64,000 nucleotides of DNA, from the NCBI GenBank assembly GCA_003240695.1, contig QFNC01000010.1:18362-82361 (forward strand), in the 5' to 3' direction. Of the stretch, positions 35,891-44,853 are shown in pieces; position 1 is the stretch's first letter; each line of letters begins with the position of its first letter. Both the position numbers and the translations under genes were made by a program. Under the pieces are notes generated by a model. The model was not told the DNA's origin, searched no databases, and worked only from the letters and a program-made list of their open reading frames with translations. Source of the DNA: Pseudoxanthomonas suwonensis. Its GTDB lineage: Bacteria; Pseudomonadota; Gammaproteobacteria; Xanthomonadales; Xanthomonadaceae.

Positions 35891-36205
35891 TCACGCCCTC
35901 GGCGAACGTCGCAGCCAGCGCTGCCGCAGCCACGCCGCCAGCGCCATCACCAGCAGATACACCGCATAGCCCACCGAGGTGGCCAGCACCTGCGGCCACA
36001 GATGATGACCCGGATCGGCGTGGCCGAATGCCCACAGCGTGGCCACGGCGAAGGCCAGCAGCGCCAGCAGCAGGGCGACGGCATCGAAGCGGCGCCGCGC
36101 CGGCGTGCGCGGCTGTCGCGGATACAGCCAGAACAGCGCCCCCAGGATCAGGAACCACGGCGTGAACAGCACCAACGCCAGCAGCGGGAACTGGCCCAGG
36201 GTCAT
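35891..36205 (-). CDS. Small three-helix membrane protein
   Basis: 104 residues starting at ATG 36205, which overlaps the trpS stop (ATGA). Three hydrophobic segments lie at about residues 8-30, 43-64 and 75-95, with an Arg-rich loop after the first and at the C-terminus. The family is not recognised. It is translationally coupled to trpS. Confidence 0.65.
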   Translation of the reverse strand: MTLGQFPLLALVLFTPWFLILGALFWLYPRQPRTPARRRFDAVALLLALLAFAVATLWAFGHADPGHHLWPQVLATSVGYAVYLLVMALAAWLRQRWLRRSPRA

Positions 36206-37515
36206 GCGTTGTCGGCCTCGGCGCGGGCGGCGGCCAGGCGATCCAATGCGGCGCGGACCTCGTCCAGGGTCACGCCATCGGCCAGCCACTCGCGCAGCCG
36301 GGCCTCATCGCCCTGCCCGGCCTTCAGCGCGGCGACGTGCTGGCCGGCCTCGCGCGGCGCGTTGAAGCCACCGCCGTGCAGCAGCACGCGCTCGCCATCG
36401 CTCAGCTTGAAATGGAAGCTGCCGTCGGCTTCGCGGTATTGCTTCACCACGGGCAGTGCCGTGGTCTTGCCGGATGCGCCGTCGTTCTCCGCCACCGTCG
36501 CCTGCGACAGGTCGCGCAGGCCGACCGCCTCGCGCAGGCGGACCAGCATCGGCGTGGCATGCCGGGCACGCAGGCGCGCAGCGCCGTCGCGCAGCTGCGC
36601 TTCGATGTCGGCCGGGCGCGCCATCAAGGCCTCGTAGCGCTCGCGCAGCGGTGCCACTTCGGCATCGATGCGTTCGAACAGACGCTGCTTGGCCTCGCCC
36701 CAGCCGATGCCCTCGGCGTAGGCCTGGCGCATGGCGGCGGTTTCCTCCGCATCGGCGAACGCCTGGTAGATCTGGAACAGCGCCGAGCCGTCGGTGTCCT
36801 TGGCTTCGCCGGGGCTGCGCGAATCGGTAACGATGCCGGCGATCGCCTTCTGCAACTGCGGCCGCGGCGCGAACAGCGGGATGGTGTTGTCGTAGCTTTT
36901 CGACATCTTGCGGCCGTCCAGCCCCGGCAGCGTGGCCACCTGCTCCTCGACCGCCGCCTCCGGCAGCACGAAGTGCTCGCCATACAGATGATTGAAGCGC
37001 TGGCCGAAGTCGCGTGCCATCTCAATGTGCTGCACCTGGTCGCGGCCCACCGGCACTTGCTGTGCATTGAACAGCAGGATGTCGGCGGCCATCAGCACCG
37101 GATACATGAACAGCCCGGCTGTGATGCCGGCATCCTCGTCCAGCGCCTCGGCGCGGTTGCGTTCCACCGCGGCCTTGTAGGCATGGGCACGGTTCAGCAG
37201 GCCCTTGCCGGCCACGCAGGTCAGCAGCCAGGTGAGTTCGGTGATTTCGGGAATGTCGCTTTGCCGGTAGAACCACACCGACGCCGGATCCAGTCCGCAG
37301 GCCAGCCAGCTGGCGGCGATCTCCAGGGTGGAGCGCTGCACGCGCTCCGGATCCTGCACCTTGATCAACGCGTGGTAATCGGCCAGGAAGAAGAAACTTT
37401 CCGTGCCCGGCGCGCGTGCGGCGGCGATGGCCGGGCGGATCGCGCCCACGTAGTTGCCCAGATGCGGGGTGCCGCTGGTGGTGATGCCGGTCAGGACGCG
37501 GGTAACGGCAGGCAT
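36202..37515 (-). CDS. trpS: Tryptophanyl-tRNA synthetase
   Basis: 437 residues of class I. The HIGH equivalent is in TPHLGNY and KMSKS is in GRKMSKSYDN. The C-terminal 90 or so residues exceed the 334-residue E. coli enzyme and form an extension like that of other Xanthomonadaceae and Pseudomonas long forms. It charges tRNA-Trp. Confidence 0.95.
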   Translation of the reverse strand: MPAVTRVLTGITTSGTPHLGNYVGAIRPAIAAARAPGTESFFFLADYHALIKVQDPERVQRSTLEIAASWLACGLDPASVWFYRQSDIPEITELTWLLTCVAGKGLLNRAHAYKAAVERNRAEALDEDAGITAGLFMYPVLMAADILLFNAQQVPVGRDQVQHIEMARDFGQRFNHLYGEHFVLPEAAVEEQVATLPGLDGRKMSKSYDNTIPLFAPRPQLQKAIAGIVTDSRSPGEAKDTDGSALFQIYQAFADAEETAAMRQAYAEGIGWGEAKQRLFERIDAEVAPLRERYEALMARPADIEAQLRDGAARLRARHATPMLVRLREAVGLRDLSQATVAENDGASGKTTALPVVKQYREADGSFHFKLSDGERVLLHGGGFNAPREAGQHVAALKAGQGDEARLREWLADGVTLDEVRAALDRLAAARAEADNA

Positions 37516-37621
37516 GGGGAACAGGAAGCCAATCGATGGCCGATCAGTGTAACCGCGCCGCTCAACCCCATTGCCTCAGCTGGTGCGTTGACCTTTGCAC
37601 ATCCGACGGACATCCATCGCC

Positions 37622-38479
37622 ATGCCCAATCCCGCCCGCCTGTCCACCGCCGTCCTCGCCGCCTGCCTGCTGCTGCCCGCCGGCTGCCAGCTGGCCGCCG
37701 CCCGCTCGCTGGTGGACGTGGACCTGATCGACCGCGACAGCGGTTACACCCTGCCCGAGTACAGCGCCCGCGGCGACATCTTCGTGCCCGGCGAACCGGG
37801 CCGCCGCTACAGCGTGCGCCTGAGCAACCAGAGCGGCGAGCGCGTGCTGGTGGTGCTGTCGGTGGATGGCGTGAACGCCGTCACCGGCCAGACCGCTAGC
37901 CCCGCACAGGCCGGTTACGTGCTGGAGCCGTGGGAAACCGCCGACATCGACGGCTGGCGCAAGTCGATGGACGACATCGCCCAGTTCTACTTCACCGACC
38001 TGCCCGACAGCTATGCCGCACGCACCGGCCGTCCCGGCAACGTCGGCGTTGTGGGAATCGCCGTGTTCCGCGAGCGCGAGGTGCGCGTGTACCCGCGTCC
38101 CTATCCACGGCCCTATCCGATGCCCTCGCCGCCGTGGTCGCGCTCCGGCCATGCCGAGGAAGCGGCTTCCGCACCCTCTGCATCCGCCGAAGCGGCCGGC
38201 GATGCCGCTGCCCCGCAGTCCAGCGCACCCTACGGCGGCAGCAGCGCACGCCAGCGCGTGGGCACCGGCCACGGGGCGCGTGAATGGTCGCCGACCCAGT
38301 ACACCAGTTTCATCCGCGCCAGCTCGCGCCCGGTCCAGGTGCTGGAACTGCGCTACGAGTCGCCGCAGGCCCTGTCGGCGATGGGCATCGTGCCGTACCC
38401 GTACGATCGCAGCGATGTGCGACCGGGCGAGCCGCGCGCCTTCCCGAATGGGTTGGTGCCCGACCCGCCGGGCTGGTGA
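37622..38479 (+). CDS. Exported protein of unknown function
   Basis: 285 residues starting at ATG 37622. A signal sequence with a possible lipobox PAGC (near residue 23) precedes a beta-rich domain (about residues 40-160). A Pro-rich PYPRPYPMPSPP linker and Ala/Ser segment follow, then a second short domain ending in a Pro/Gly-rich tail. I recognise no named family. It is divergent from trpS. Confidence 0.75.
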   Translation: MPNPARLSTAVLAACLLLPAGCQLAAARSLVDVDLIDRDSGYTLPEYSARGDIFVPGEPGRRYSVRLSNQSGERVLVVLSVDGVNAVTGQTASPAQAGYVLEPWETADIDGWRKSMDDIAQFYFTDLPDSYAARTGRPGNVGVVGIAVFREREVRVYPRPYPRPYPMPSPPWSRSGHAEEAASAPSASAEAAGDAAAPQSSAPYGGSSARQRVGTGHGAREWSPTQYTSFIRASSRPVQVLELRYESPQALSAMGIVPYPYDRSDVRPGEPRAFPNGLVPDPPGW

Positions 38480-38493
38480 GGCGTTGCGTCCAC

Positions 38494-38535
38494 GCCCTGC
38501 ACCGTCCGGCTTGACGAGGACCGGCGGTGCGGGGC
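38494..38535 (+). terminator. Imperfect hairpin after the exported protein gene
   Basis: A stem of about 15 bp with one bulge (GCCCTGCACCGTCCGG paired with CCGGCGGTGCGGGGC) and an 10-base loop, 15 bases after the stop codon. There is no T-run, so intrinsic termination is uncertain. Confidence 0.4.
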
Positions 38536-38584
38536 GGCGGACCTACTTAGCATGACCTTTGCAACAAACCATGCATGGTGCAGA

Positions 38585-38619
38585 TGAAAACGGAGCGGAT
38601 GCCAGGCATCCACTCCGTT
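38585..38619 (-). terminator. Terminator of the csbD-like gene
   Basis: A 12-bp stem with one mismatch (AACGGAG-C-GGATG paired with CATCC-A-CTCCGTT), followed on the minus strand by CCGTTTTC. It lies 56 bases past the csbD-like stop. Confidence 0.65.
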
Positions 38620-38674
38620 CCCCATGGGTTGGATGGGTAGGCATCGTCTGCCCACACCATCGGTTATGGCCTGA

Positions 38675-38875
38675 TCAGTGCAGGGTGCTTTCGAAGTCGC
38701 GGATCTCGCGCTCGGCGCGCTCGCGATCCCAGCCATAGGTTTCCTGCAGCTTGCCGGACAGATACTTGCTGTCGCCGGCGGCGACGTCGAACACGTCATC
38801 GGTCAGATCGCCCCACTTGGCCTGGGCCTTGCCCTTCAATTGGGTCCACTTGCCGGCAATGATGTCTTTGTTCAT
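38675..38875 (-). CDS. CsbD-family stress protein
   Basis: 66 residues opening MNKDIIAGKWTQLKGKAQAKWG, the CsbD signature (quoted to 20 residues or fewer: IIAGKWTQLKGKAQAKWG). GAGGAG lies 8 bases before the ATG. Family members are general-stress proteins with an unknown mechanism. Confidence 0.92.
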   Translation of the reverse strand: MNKDIIAGKWTQLKGKAQAKWGDLTDDVFDVAAGDSKYLSGKLQETYGWDRERAEREIRDFESTLH

Positions 38876-39053
38876 GTCTGATACTCCTCACGCTTTGGGG
38901 GAAAGAAACCGCAGCAACGGGGCTGTTTCGGTTTCGGTACCACTATGCCGCCGTGGGGTGTAGGGGAGGATGATCTGCCGATGAAGATTCCGCTAAAACG
39001 ACCACTGGTGTGATTGCGTGTCCCGTGCAGCCTGTTTGGGTCCTGCAGACACG

Positions 39054-39079
39054 AAAAAGGCCGGCGCAGGGCCGGCCTT
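39054..39079 (-). terminator. Terminator of the entericidin-like gene
   Basis: A perfect 9-bp stem (AAGGCCGGC / GCCGGCCTT) with a 5-base loop. On the minus strand it runs into TTTTT (39054-39058). It sits 43 bases beyond the stop. Confidence 0.8.
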
Positions 39080-39121
39080 GGTGACGCGCGAACCACCTTC
39101 AGGCGGTCATGCGGCCTGGCA

Positions 39122-39274
39122 TCAGCACTTGCCGTCCTTGCAGTCCTCGGCCTTGTCCTCGACCTTCTCGCCGACTTTCTGCACGTCCTTGCCGGCACCG
39201 GCCATGGTGTTGCAGGCGGTCAGGAAGCCGCCGGAAAACAGGGCGACCAGCAGCAGGGCAGTGAAACGCTTCAT
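39122..39274 (-). CDS. Entericidin-like small lipoprotein
   Basis: 50 residues: signal peptide, lipobox LTAC, then NTMAGAGKDVQKVGEKVEDKAED, the EcnA/EcnB signature in short form. It ends in CKDGKC, an extra cysteine pair. The start at 39274 has GGAGAA upstream, which rules out the longer frame to 39424. Such lipoproteins are envelope stress or toxin-antidote-like. Confidence 0.85.
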   Translation of the reverse strand: MKRFTALLLVALFSGGFLTACNTMAGAGKDVQKVGEKVEDKAEDCKDGKC

Positions 39275-39440
39275 GGGAATTCTCCACAGGTGGTTGAACG
39301 GATGACACCGGCCGTGCCGACGTGTGTGGGCATGAAACCCGCGACGGCGTGAAGCGGATGTGCATCGCGCAGAGCATGCATGGGCGACCAAGGCCGGGTC
39401 AGGGCTTCCGTTCAGGAAATGCAAACGGTGATCCGTCGCC

Positions 39441-40364
39441 TCAGTCGCGCATCAGCGTGGACTTGCCGAACAGGCTTTCCACCAGATCCACGGCCAGTTC
39501 GGCGGTGGCGTTGCGGGTGTCCAACGCGGGATTCACTTCCACCACGTCCAGCGAGCCCATGCGGCCGGTGTCGGCGATCATCTCCATGATCAGCTGTGCC
39601 TCGCGGTAGTTCACCCCGCCCGGCACGCGGGTGCCGGTGCCGGGGGCGATGGCCGGATCGAGCATGTCCACATCGAAGCTGACATGCAGATGGGTGTTGC
39701 CATCCACGCCGTCCAGCACTTCCTCCATCACCCGGCGCATGCCGATCTCGTCGATGTAGCGCATGTCGTAGATGTCCAGGCCGTGTTCTTTCACCAGCCG
39801 TTTTTCGCCGGGATCGACCGAGCGGATGCCGATCTGGCGGATCTGTTCGGGGCGCAGCGCCGGGCCGGGGCCGCCCAGTTCCACCAGTTCGCGCGGCCCC
39901 AGACCGCACAGGCAGGCCACCGGCATGCCGTGGATGTTGCCGGACGGGGTGATGTCGCGGGTGTTGAAGTCGGCGTGCGCGTCCAGCCAGATCACCCGCA
40001 GGTCCAGACCGTTGCGGCGGCAATGTCCGGCCACGGCGGCAATCGCCCCCACGCCCAGGCAATGGTCGCCGCCCAGCAGGATCGGCATCCGGCCTTCGGC
40101 CAGGATCGCGCTGCTGCGCTGCATCACCGCCCGATTCCAGGCGGTCACTTCCTGCAGATGGCGGTAGCCCTGGTCCGGACCGGTCACCGGATTGGCCGGA
40201 CCTTCCACATCGCCGGCATCGTGCACGTCGATGCCGTGGCTGCGCAATGCGGCGGGCAGACCGGCCACGCGCAGGGCTTCCGGGCCCATCGAGGCACCGC
40301 GGTGGGCCGCGCCCACGTCGGTGGGGGCGCCGAACAGGGTCACGGCTCGGGAAATGGGGGTCAT
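39441..40364 (-). CDS. rocF: Arginase
   Basis: 307 residues of the ureohydrolase family. Manganese-binding motifs are GGDHCLGVG, DAHADFNT and SFDVDMLDP. It hydrolyses arginine to ornithine and urea. The ATG at 40364 is only 15 bases past the tRNA-Thr 3' end, with no clear ribosome site and no room for a separate promoter. Confidence 0.93.
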   Translation of the reverse strand: MTPISRAVTLFGAPTDVGAAHRGASMGPEALRVAGLPAALRSHGIDVHDAGDVEGPANPVTGPDQGYRHLQEVTAWNRAVMQRSSAILAEGRMPILLGGDHCLGVGAIAAVAGHCRRNGLDLRVIWLDAHADFNTRDITPSGNIHGMPVACLCGLGPRELVELGGPGPALRPEQIRQIGIRSVDPGEKRLVKEHGLDIYDMRYIDEIGMRRVMEEVLDGVDGNTHLHVSFDVDMLDPAIAPGTGTRVPGGVNYREAQLIMEMIADTGRMGSLDVVEVNPALDTRNATAELAVDLVESLFGKSTLMRD

Positions 40365-40379
40365 GATGATCGCAACGGC

Positions 40380-40455
40380 TGGTGCCGACAGTCTGACTCG
40401 AACAGACGACCTACCGCTTACAAGGCGGTTGCTCTACCAACTGAGCTATGCCGGC
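40380..40455 (-). tRNA. tRNA-Thr (anticodon TGT)
   Basis: A 76-nt cloverleaf with encoded CCA. The acceptor is GCCGGCA / TGTCGGC with one G-T pair, the D-arm GCTCAGTTGGTAGAGC, the anticodon loop CTTGTAA (anticodon TGT) and the T-arm TTCGAGTC. It closely resembles E. coli thrT. It lies between the SPOR gene and arginase, all on the minus strand. Confidence 0.96.
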
Positions 40456-40505
40456 GTGGTCGGCCATTCTAGCCGGGCCGGCCGGGATTGGCACGGCGAT
40501 GCCGT

Positions 40506-41192
40506 TCAGCGCAGGCTGGCGCAGTCGACGGGGCTGGCGCGCAACAGCTGCAGGCGATGGCGGACCTGGTCGGGCGTGACGCCGTCAGCCAGCTCGAAGG
40601 CGATCGATGGTTCCACCACGCTGTCGGCCGGTTGCACCTGGGTGGGAAAGCCCTTTTCCGCAAGCGTGGCCTGATGCCGTTGCGCATTGGCGCGCTGGCC
40701 GAACCGGCCCAGCGCAATCGTGTGGGCTTCCTCGCCCTGGCTGAGCAGGATCTGGTCGGTGAAGCCGGTCGCGATGAGGCGCTGCTGCAGTGCCTTGGCG
40801 GCGACGCCATCGGCCTGCGGCGGGCTGACCACGCGCCACGCGCGCGGCGCCGGTTCGGCCGGTCGCGGGGTGTGGCGCGGCGTACCCACCGCCAGACCGC
40901 TCAGGGCCTGCGCGCCGGGCACGCTGTCCACCGGCCCGAACGCGAAACACTGGCCCGAACCGGCGATGACCGGCGCCGGCGCTGCGGCCGTGGCAGGGGA
41001 GGTCGGGGCCGGTGACGCAGCAGCCGGGGTCGCCGCGCGCGGTGCGGCTTCGCCCACCACCTGCAGGCCGGGGGTACCGGGCGGCAGCGTGACCGGCGCG
41101 GGTTTGGGCACGGCCGGTGCGGCGAACCCCTGCCACAGGGCCACGCCCAGATTCAGCATCACCAGCAGCACGATCAGCGAACGCATCAGCAT
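40506..41192 (-). CDS. SPOR-domain envelope protein
   Basis: About 228 residues from ATG 41192; a second ATG is at 41186. One N-terminal membrane anchor (SLIVLLVMLNLGVALWQGF) is followed by a Pro/Ala-rich linker and a C-terminal SPOR-like domain (residues about 145-200) that should bind denuded septal peptidoglycan. It follows birA by 46 bases. Confidence 0.8.
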   Translation of the reverse strand: MLMRSLIVLLVMLNLGVALWQGFAAPAVPKPAPVTLPPGTPGLQVVGEAAPRAATPAAASPAPTSPATAAAPAPVIAGSGQCFAFGPVDSVPGAQALSGLAVGTPRHTPRPAEPAPRAWRVVSPPQADGVAAKALQQRLIATGFTDQILLSQGEEAHTIALGRFGQRANAQRHQATLAEKGFPTQVQPADSVVEPSIAFELADGVTPDQVRHRLQLLRASPVDCASLR

Positions 41193-41238
41193 GGCGGCAG
41201 TGTAGCGGCCGGCCGAGGGAATCGGACAGCGGCGATGC

Positions 41239-42249
41239 TCATGCCGGGCGCACACTGACTTCGCCGGCATGCACCGGCCACTGCCGCCCCTGCGCATCGG
41301 CCAGCAGCAGGGCGCCGTCACGATCGATGCCCATGGCGATGCCGTCCTGCCGCGCGCCTGTTCCAGACTGCACCCGCACGCGACGACCATGCAGGGCGTC
41401 GTATTGGCCGTACGCCTCGCGGAACGGGTCCAGCCCGGCCGTGTCGAACAACGCCAACGCCGGCAGCAGCGCATCCAGCACCACGCCCGCAGTCCGGTTG
41501 CGCGATGCCGCATCGCCCAGCACGCTGCGCAGGTCGATCCACGGTTGTCCGATCGCCGCCGCCGCATCGGCCGGCATGCACACGTTGATGCCGATGCCGA
41601 TCACCAGCGGCAATCCACCGGCATCGACGCTGCCGGCCGACTCCACCAGCACCCCGGCCAGTTTGCGGCCATCCACCAGCACGTCGTTGGGCCATTTCAG
41701 TTGCGCGGAGGCCACGCCCAATCGCTGCAGGGCTTGCACCAGCGCCACGCCGCTCACCAAGGCAATGCCGGCCAGCCGTGCCGGCGGTCCCTGGAAGCGG
41801 CGCAGCACCGACAGATACAGGTTCATGCCCAGTGGAGAGGCCCACTGCCGCCCGCGCCGGCCGCGTCCCTGGCTTTGGCCTTCGGCCAGCAACACTGCGG
41901 TCCCGGTCGCAGGCGCCCGCTGCCGCAGCAGTTCGGCATTGGTGGAAGCCAGCTGCCACGCCAGCTGCAGCTGCTGCAGCTGCGCCTGTGCGGCACCGCC
42001 CAGCATCGACAGAATGTCTTGCGGTTGCAGCCACTCGTGTTGTGGCTGCCGCTGCCAGACGCCGGGGCGGTCGGAAACCGGCGTCACCGCCGCGGCGGCC
42101 ACCAGGTCCGCCAGCACCGCCTGCAGCGCATCTGCGTCGCAGCGCAGGTCATGTATCAGCACATCGGTGCTCATCGCTGCAGGCGCCAGCGCTTGCAGCA
42201 CGGCATGGGGCAACGAGCGGATCACGCGTGGCGCGGTGGTGGCGGACAT
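41239..42249 (-). CDS. birA: BirA biotin-protein ligase and repressor
   Basis: 336 residues with an N-terminal helical DNA-binding region and a class II biotin ligase domain. The biotinyl-AMP loop is GRGRRGR and KWPNDV follows. It biotinylates the AccB subunit and probably represses biotin genes. The pantothenate kinase gene coaX, usually found just after birA in Pseudomonas and relatives, is missing here. Confidence 0.93.
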   Translation of the reverse strand: MSATTAPRVIRSLPHAVLQALAPAAMSTDVLIHDLRCDADALQAVLADLVAAAAVTPVSDRPGVWQRQPQHEWLQPQDILSMLGGAAQAQLQQLQLAWQLASTNAELLRQRAPATGTAVLLAEGQSQGRGRRGRQWASPLGMNLYLSVLRRFQGPPARLAGIALVSGVALVQALQRLGVASAQLKWPNDVLVDGRKLAGVLVESAGSVDAGGLPLVIGIGINVCMPADAAAAIGQPWIDLRSVLGDAASRNRTAGVVLDALLPALALFDTAGLDPFREAYGQYDALHGRRVRVQSGTGARQDGIAMGIDRDGALLLADAQGRQWPVHAGEVSVRPA

Positions 42250-42351
42250 CGCCCGATTATCGGCCAGTCCCGCGGATCGGCGACCGCTTGCGCACCGTGT
42301 GGCGATCGACTGCTATAGTCGGATGTTCCGCCCCGCCCCCGGATCCCACCC

Positions 42352-42627
42352 ATGTCTCCGTTTCGCCTGTGCCGTGGCGCTGCGCTGCTTGCGGTGGTTG
42401 CAGCCGGATCGATCGGCAGCACCGCATGGGCCGCCGAGTCGACGCGTGCCAGCGAGCCGCGCGACGGGTGCAGCTGCGCCTGCAAGGTCGATGACGATGC
42501 CACCCCGGCCACCTGCGGCAAACCCGGCACCGACAGCCGTGTCGACGGCGATCGCAAAGGCGGCGCTCCGGCCGCGGTCAGCCGCAGGCCGCGCTGGCAC
42601 CGCTACCTGCCGGGCATGATCCGCTGA
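42352..42627 (+). CDS. Small exported Cys-containing protein
   Basis: 91 residues with a signal peptide ending AWA and a mature part containing CSCAC and one further Cys. The C-terminus is basic. The family is unknown. It is divergent from birA and converges on phoQ. Confidence 0.55.
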   Translation: MSPFRLCRGAALLAVVAAGSIGSTAWAAESTRASEPRDGCSCACKVDDDATPATCGKPGTDSRVDGDRKGGAPAAVSRRPRWHRYLPGMIR

Positions 42628-42646
42628 TCGATCGGGCAGCCGATTT

Positions 42647-44068
42647 TCAAGGTCCCGGTGGCAACCGCACCACGAACCGGGCGCCACCCAGCTCTTCCGA
42701 ACGCTCCACCTGCAACGTGCCGTCGTAGCCGTGCACGATGTCCTGCACGATGGACAGGCCGATGCCGTGGCCTTGCACGCGTTCGTCGCCACGCACGCCA
42801 CGCTGCAGCACCAACGCCACCTTGTCCGCCGCGATGCCGGGGCCGTCGTCGTCCACCGCCAGCAGCAGGCCGTCGCGCCGGCCGTCCGCGCCGGGCTGGG
42901 GCTGCACCGTCAGCAGCACCCGTGATCGCGCCCACTTGAAGGCGTTTTCCAGCAGGTTGCCCAGCAGTTCCTGCAGATCGCCGGTTTCGCCGTGGAAGCG
43001 CGCCGTCGGATCGATCTCGAATTCGCACAGGGCGCCCTTGCCCGCGTGGATCTTCTCCAGCCCCTGCACGATCGCCTCGGCCACCGGTTCGATGGCCACT
43101 TCGGCCGCGAACAGCTTGTGTCCGCCGGATGCCGCGCGCGACAGCTGGTAACTCACCAATGCGTTCATCCGCTGCAATTGCGTGTCCAGCTCGGTCCGCA
43201 GCGCATCCGCATCGCCGCCGCTGTCCAGCTGGGTGCGCAGCACCGCCAGTGGCGTCTTCAGGCTGTGGGCCAGATCGGCCAAGGTGTTGCGCTGGCGTTC
43301 CAGTTGCACGCGTTCGCTGTCGATGAAGGCGTTGATGCTGTCGGTCAGCGGTGCCAGTTCGCGCGGATGCAGTGGACTCATGCGTTCGGCCTGGCCACGC
43401 TGCACCCGCTTCAGCTCGTCGATCACGTTGCGCATCGGCCGCAGGCTCCAGCGCAGCACGCTGGCCTGCAGCAGCAGCAGCAGCAGCCCGGCAATGACCA
43501 GATTCACCCACAGCGCGCTGCGGAACGTGGCCACCTGTTGCGGCAGCACCCCGGCGTCTTCCATCACGTAAATGGTGTAGGGAAACTCGGCCTGCTCGCC
43601 ACGGCTGGCATCGATCATGCCGATGCCGTAGCGGTACACCATGCCGCGGCTGCCGTCGCTGCGCACGATCGGCAGCGGCTGGTCGAAAGCCTCCTGCAGC
43701 GGGCCCAGCATCCGGCCGGCCGGTATCTGCTGGCCGGCAGCGGACATCGATGTCCAGGCGCCATTGGGCAGCACCACCACGGCGTACAATCCGCCTCCGG
43801 GGCGATCGAACCGGCCGTTGGGCGAGCGCTCCGGCTCGATCAGGCTGCCATCGCGGGCGAACTCGATGGCGCCGGCATAGTCGTATGCATAGCTTTTCAG
43901 ACGATCCTGCAGGCCTGCGCCGGCCACCGCCATGAAGGCCCGGTCCAGGGCGAAGCCGGCCAGCGCCAGGAACGCCACCAGGCCCACGCTGGCCGCCAGC
44001 AACTGCCGTGTCTGCAGCGATCGCGGTCGCCACTGCTGCAGCAACGGCCTGCGCCCTTGCGTCGTCAC
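42647..44068 (-). CDS. phoQ: PhoQ-like sensor histidine kinase
   Basis: About 473 residues from GTG 44068; an earlier GTG at 44152 would overlap phoP by 50 bases and add a Pro/Ala-rich N-terminus, so the start is uncertain. Helix 1 is near residues 20-40, a periplasmic sensor domain follows, and helix 2 is near 195-215. HisKA has LAHSLKTPL, N-box LLENAFKWA, G1 DDDGPGI, G2 GHGIGLSIV. It pairs with PhoP; in Xanthomonas this system responds to low divalent cations and affects virulence. It is named by partner and overall similarity. Confidence 0.85.
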   Translation of the reverse strand: MTTQGRRPLLQQWRPRSLQTRQLLAASVGLVAFLALAGFALDRAFMAVAGAGLQDRLKSYAYDYAGAIEFARDGSLIEPERSPNGRFDRPGGGLYAVVVLPNGAWTSMSAAGQQIPAGRMLGPLQEAFDQPLPIVRSDGSRGMVYRYGIGMIDASRGEQAEFPYTIYVMEDAGVLPQQVATFRSALWVNLVIAGLLLLLLQASVLRWSLRPMRNVIDELKRVQRGQAERMSPLHPRELAPLTDSINAFIDSERVQLERQRNTLADLAHSLKTPLAVLRTQLDSGGDADALRTELDTQLQRMNALVSYQLSRAASGGHKLFAAEVAIEPVAEAIVQGLEKIHAGKGALCEFEIDPTARFHGETGDLQELLGNLLENAFKWARSRVLLTVQPQPGADGRRDGLLLAVDDDGPGIAADKVALVLQRGVRGDERVQGHGIGLSIVQDIVHGYDGTLQVERSEELGGARFVVRLPPGP

Positions 44069-44102
44069 GGGGCGGGCCGTCCCGGGCGCCGGAGCGCCCG
44101 GA

Positions 44103-44792
44103 TCAGGCGTCGCTGTTGCTGCGGGCGATGGCGAACCGGTAGCCACGGCCACGCACCGTCTCGATCGGTTTCAGCGCACCGTCCGGGTCCAGCTTCTTGC
44201 GCAGGCGCCCGATGAAGACTTCCAGCACGTTCGAATCGCGGTCGAAATCCTGCTGGTAGATGTGTTCGGTCAGGTCGGCCTTCGACACCAGTTCTCCGGC
44301 ATGCATCATCAGGTATTCCAGCACCTTGTACTCGTAGCTGGTCAGATCGACGTTGCTGCCATTCACGCTGACCGTCTGCGCAGCCAGATCCAGCACCACC
44401 GGTCCGCATTCCAGCGACGGCTTGCTCCAGCCGGCGGCACGGCGCACCAGCGCGTTGATGCGCGCCAGCAGTTCCTCGATGTGGAAGGGCTTGACCAGAT
44501 AGTCGTCGGCGCCCTGCTTCAGGCCATCCACCTTGTCCTGCCAGCTGGAACGCGCAGTGAGGATCAGCACCGGAAACTGCTTGCCTTCATCGCGCAGCGC
44601 CTTCACCAGCTCCATCCCGGACATCTTCGGCAGGCCCAGGTCGATGATGCCCACGTCGAACGGCACTTCGCGGCCCATGTACAGGCCTTCCTCGCCGTCC
44701 TGGGCGGCATCCACCGCGAACCCTTCACGCTTCAGGCGCGCGGCCAGGGTTTCGCGCAACGGGGCTTCGTCTTCGACCAGCAGGATTCGCAT
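44103..44792 (-). CDS. phoP: PhoP-like response regulator
   Basis: 229 residues: receiver domain with VEDEAPL, Asp51 in IIDLGLPKMSG and Lys in LVKPFH; OmpR winged helix from about 125 with VFIGRLRKKLDPDG. GAGGAG lies 7 bases before the ATG. It is in one operon with the upstream PepSY-like gene (61-base gap) and phoQ. Confidence 0.93.
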   Translation of the reverse strand: MRILLVEDEAPLRETLAARLKREGFAVDAAQDGEEGLYMGREVPFDVGIIDLGLPKMSGMELVKALRDEGKQFPVLILTARSSWQDKVDGLKQGADDYLVKPFHIEELLARINALVRRAAGWSKPSLECGPVVLDLAAQTVSVNGSNVDLTSYEYKVLEYLMMHAGELVSKADLTEHIYQQDFDRDSNVLEVFIGRLRKKLDPDGALKPIETVRGRGYRFAIARSNSDA

Positions 44793-44853
44793 GGGTCACT
44801 CCTCAAGGTGGCAATCGCGGCAAAACGCCGCAATTTGCCACCAGCATGCGCAT

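Noticed and set aside
38568..38579. ACCATGCATGGT palindrome
   Set aside because: Only 12 bases, near a terminator, with no gene arrangement suggesting an operator.
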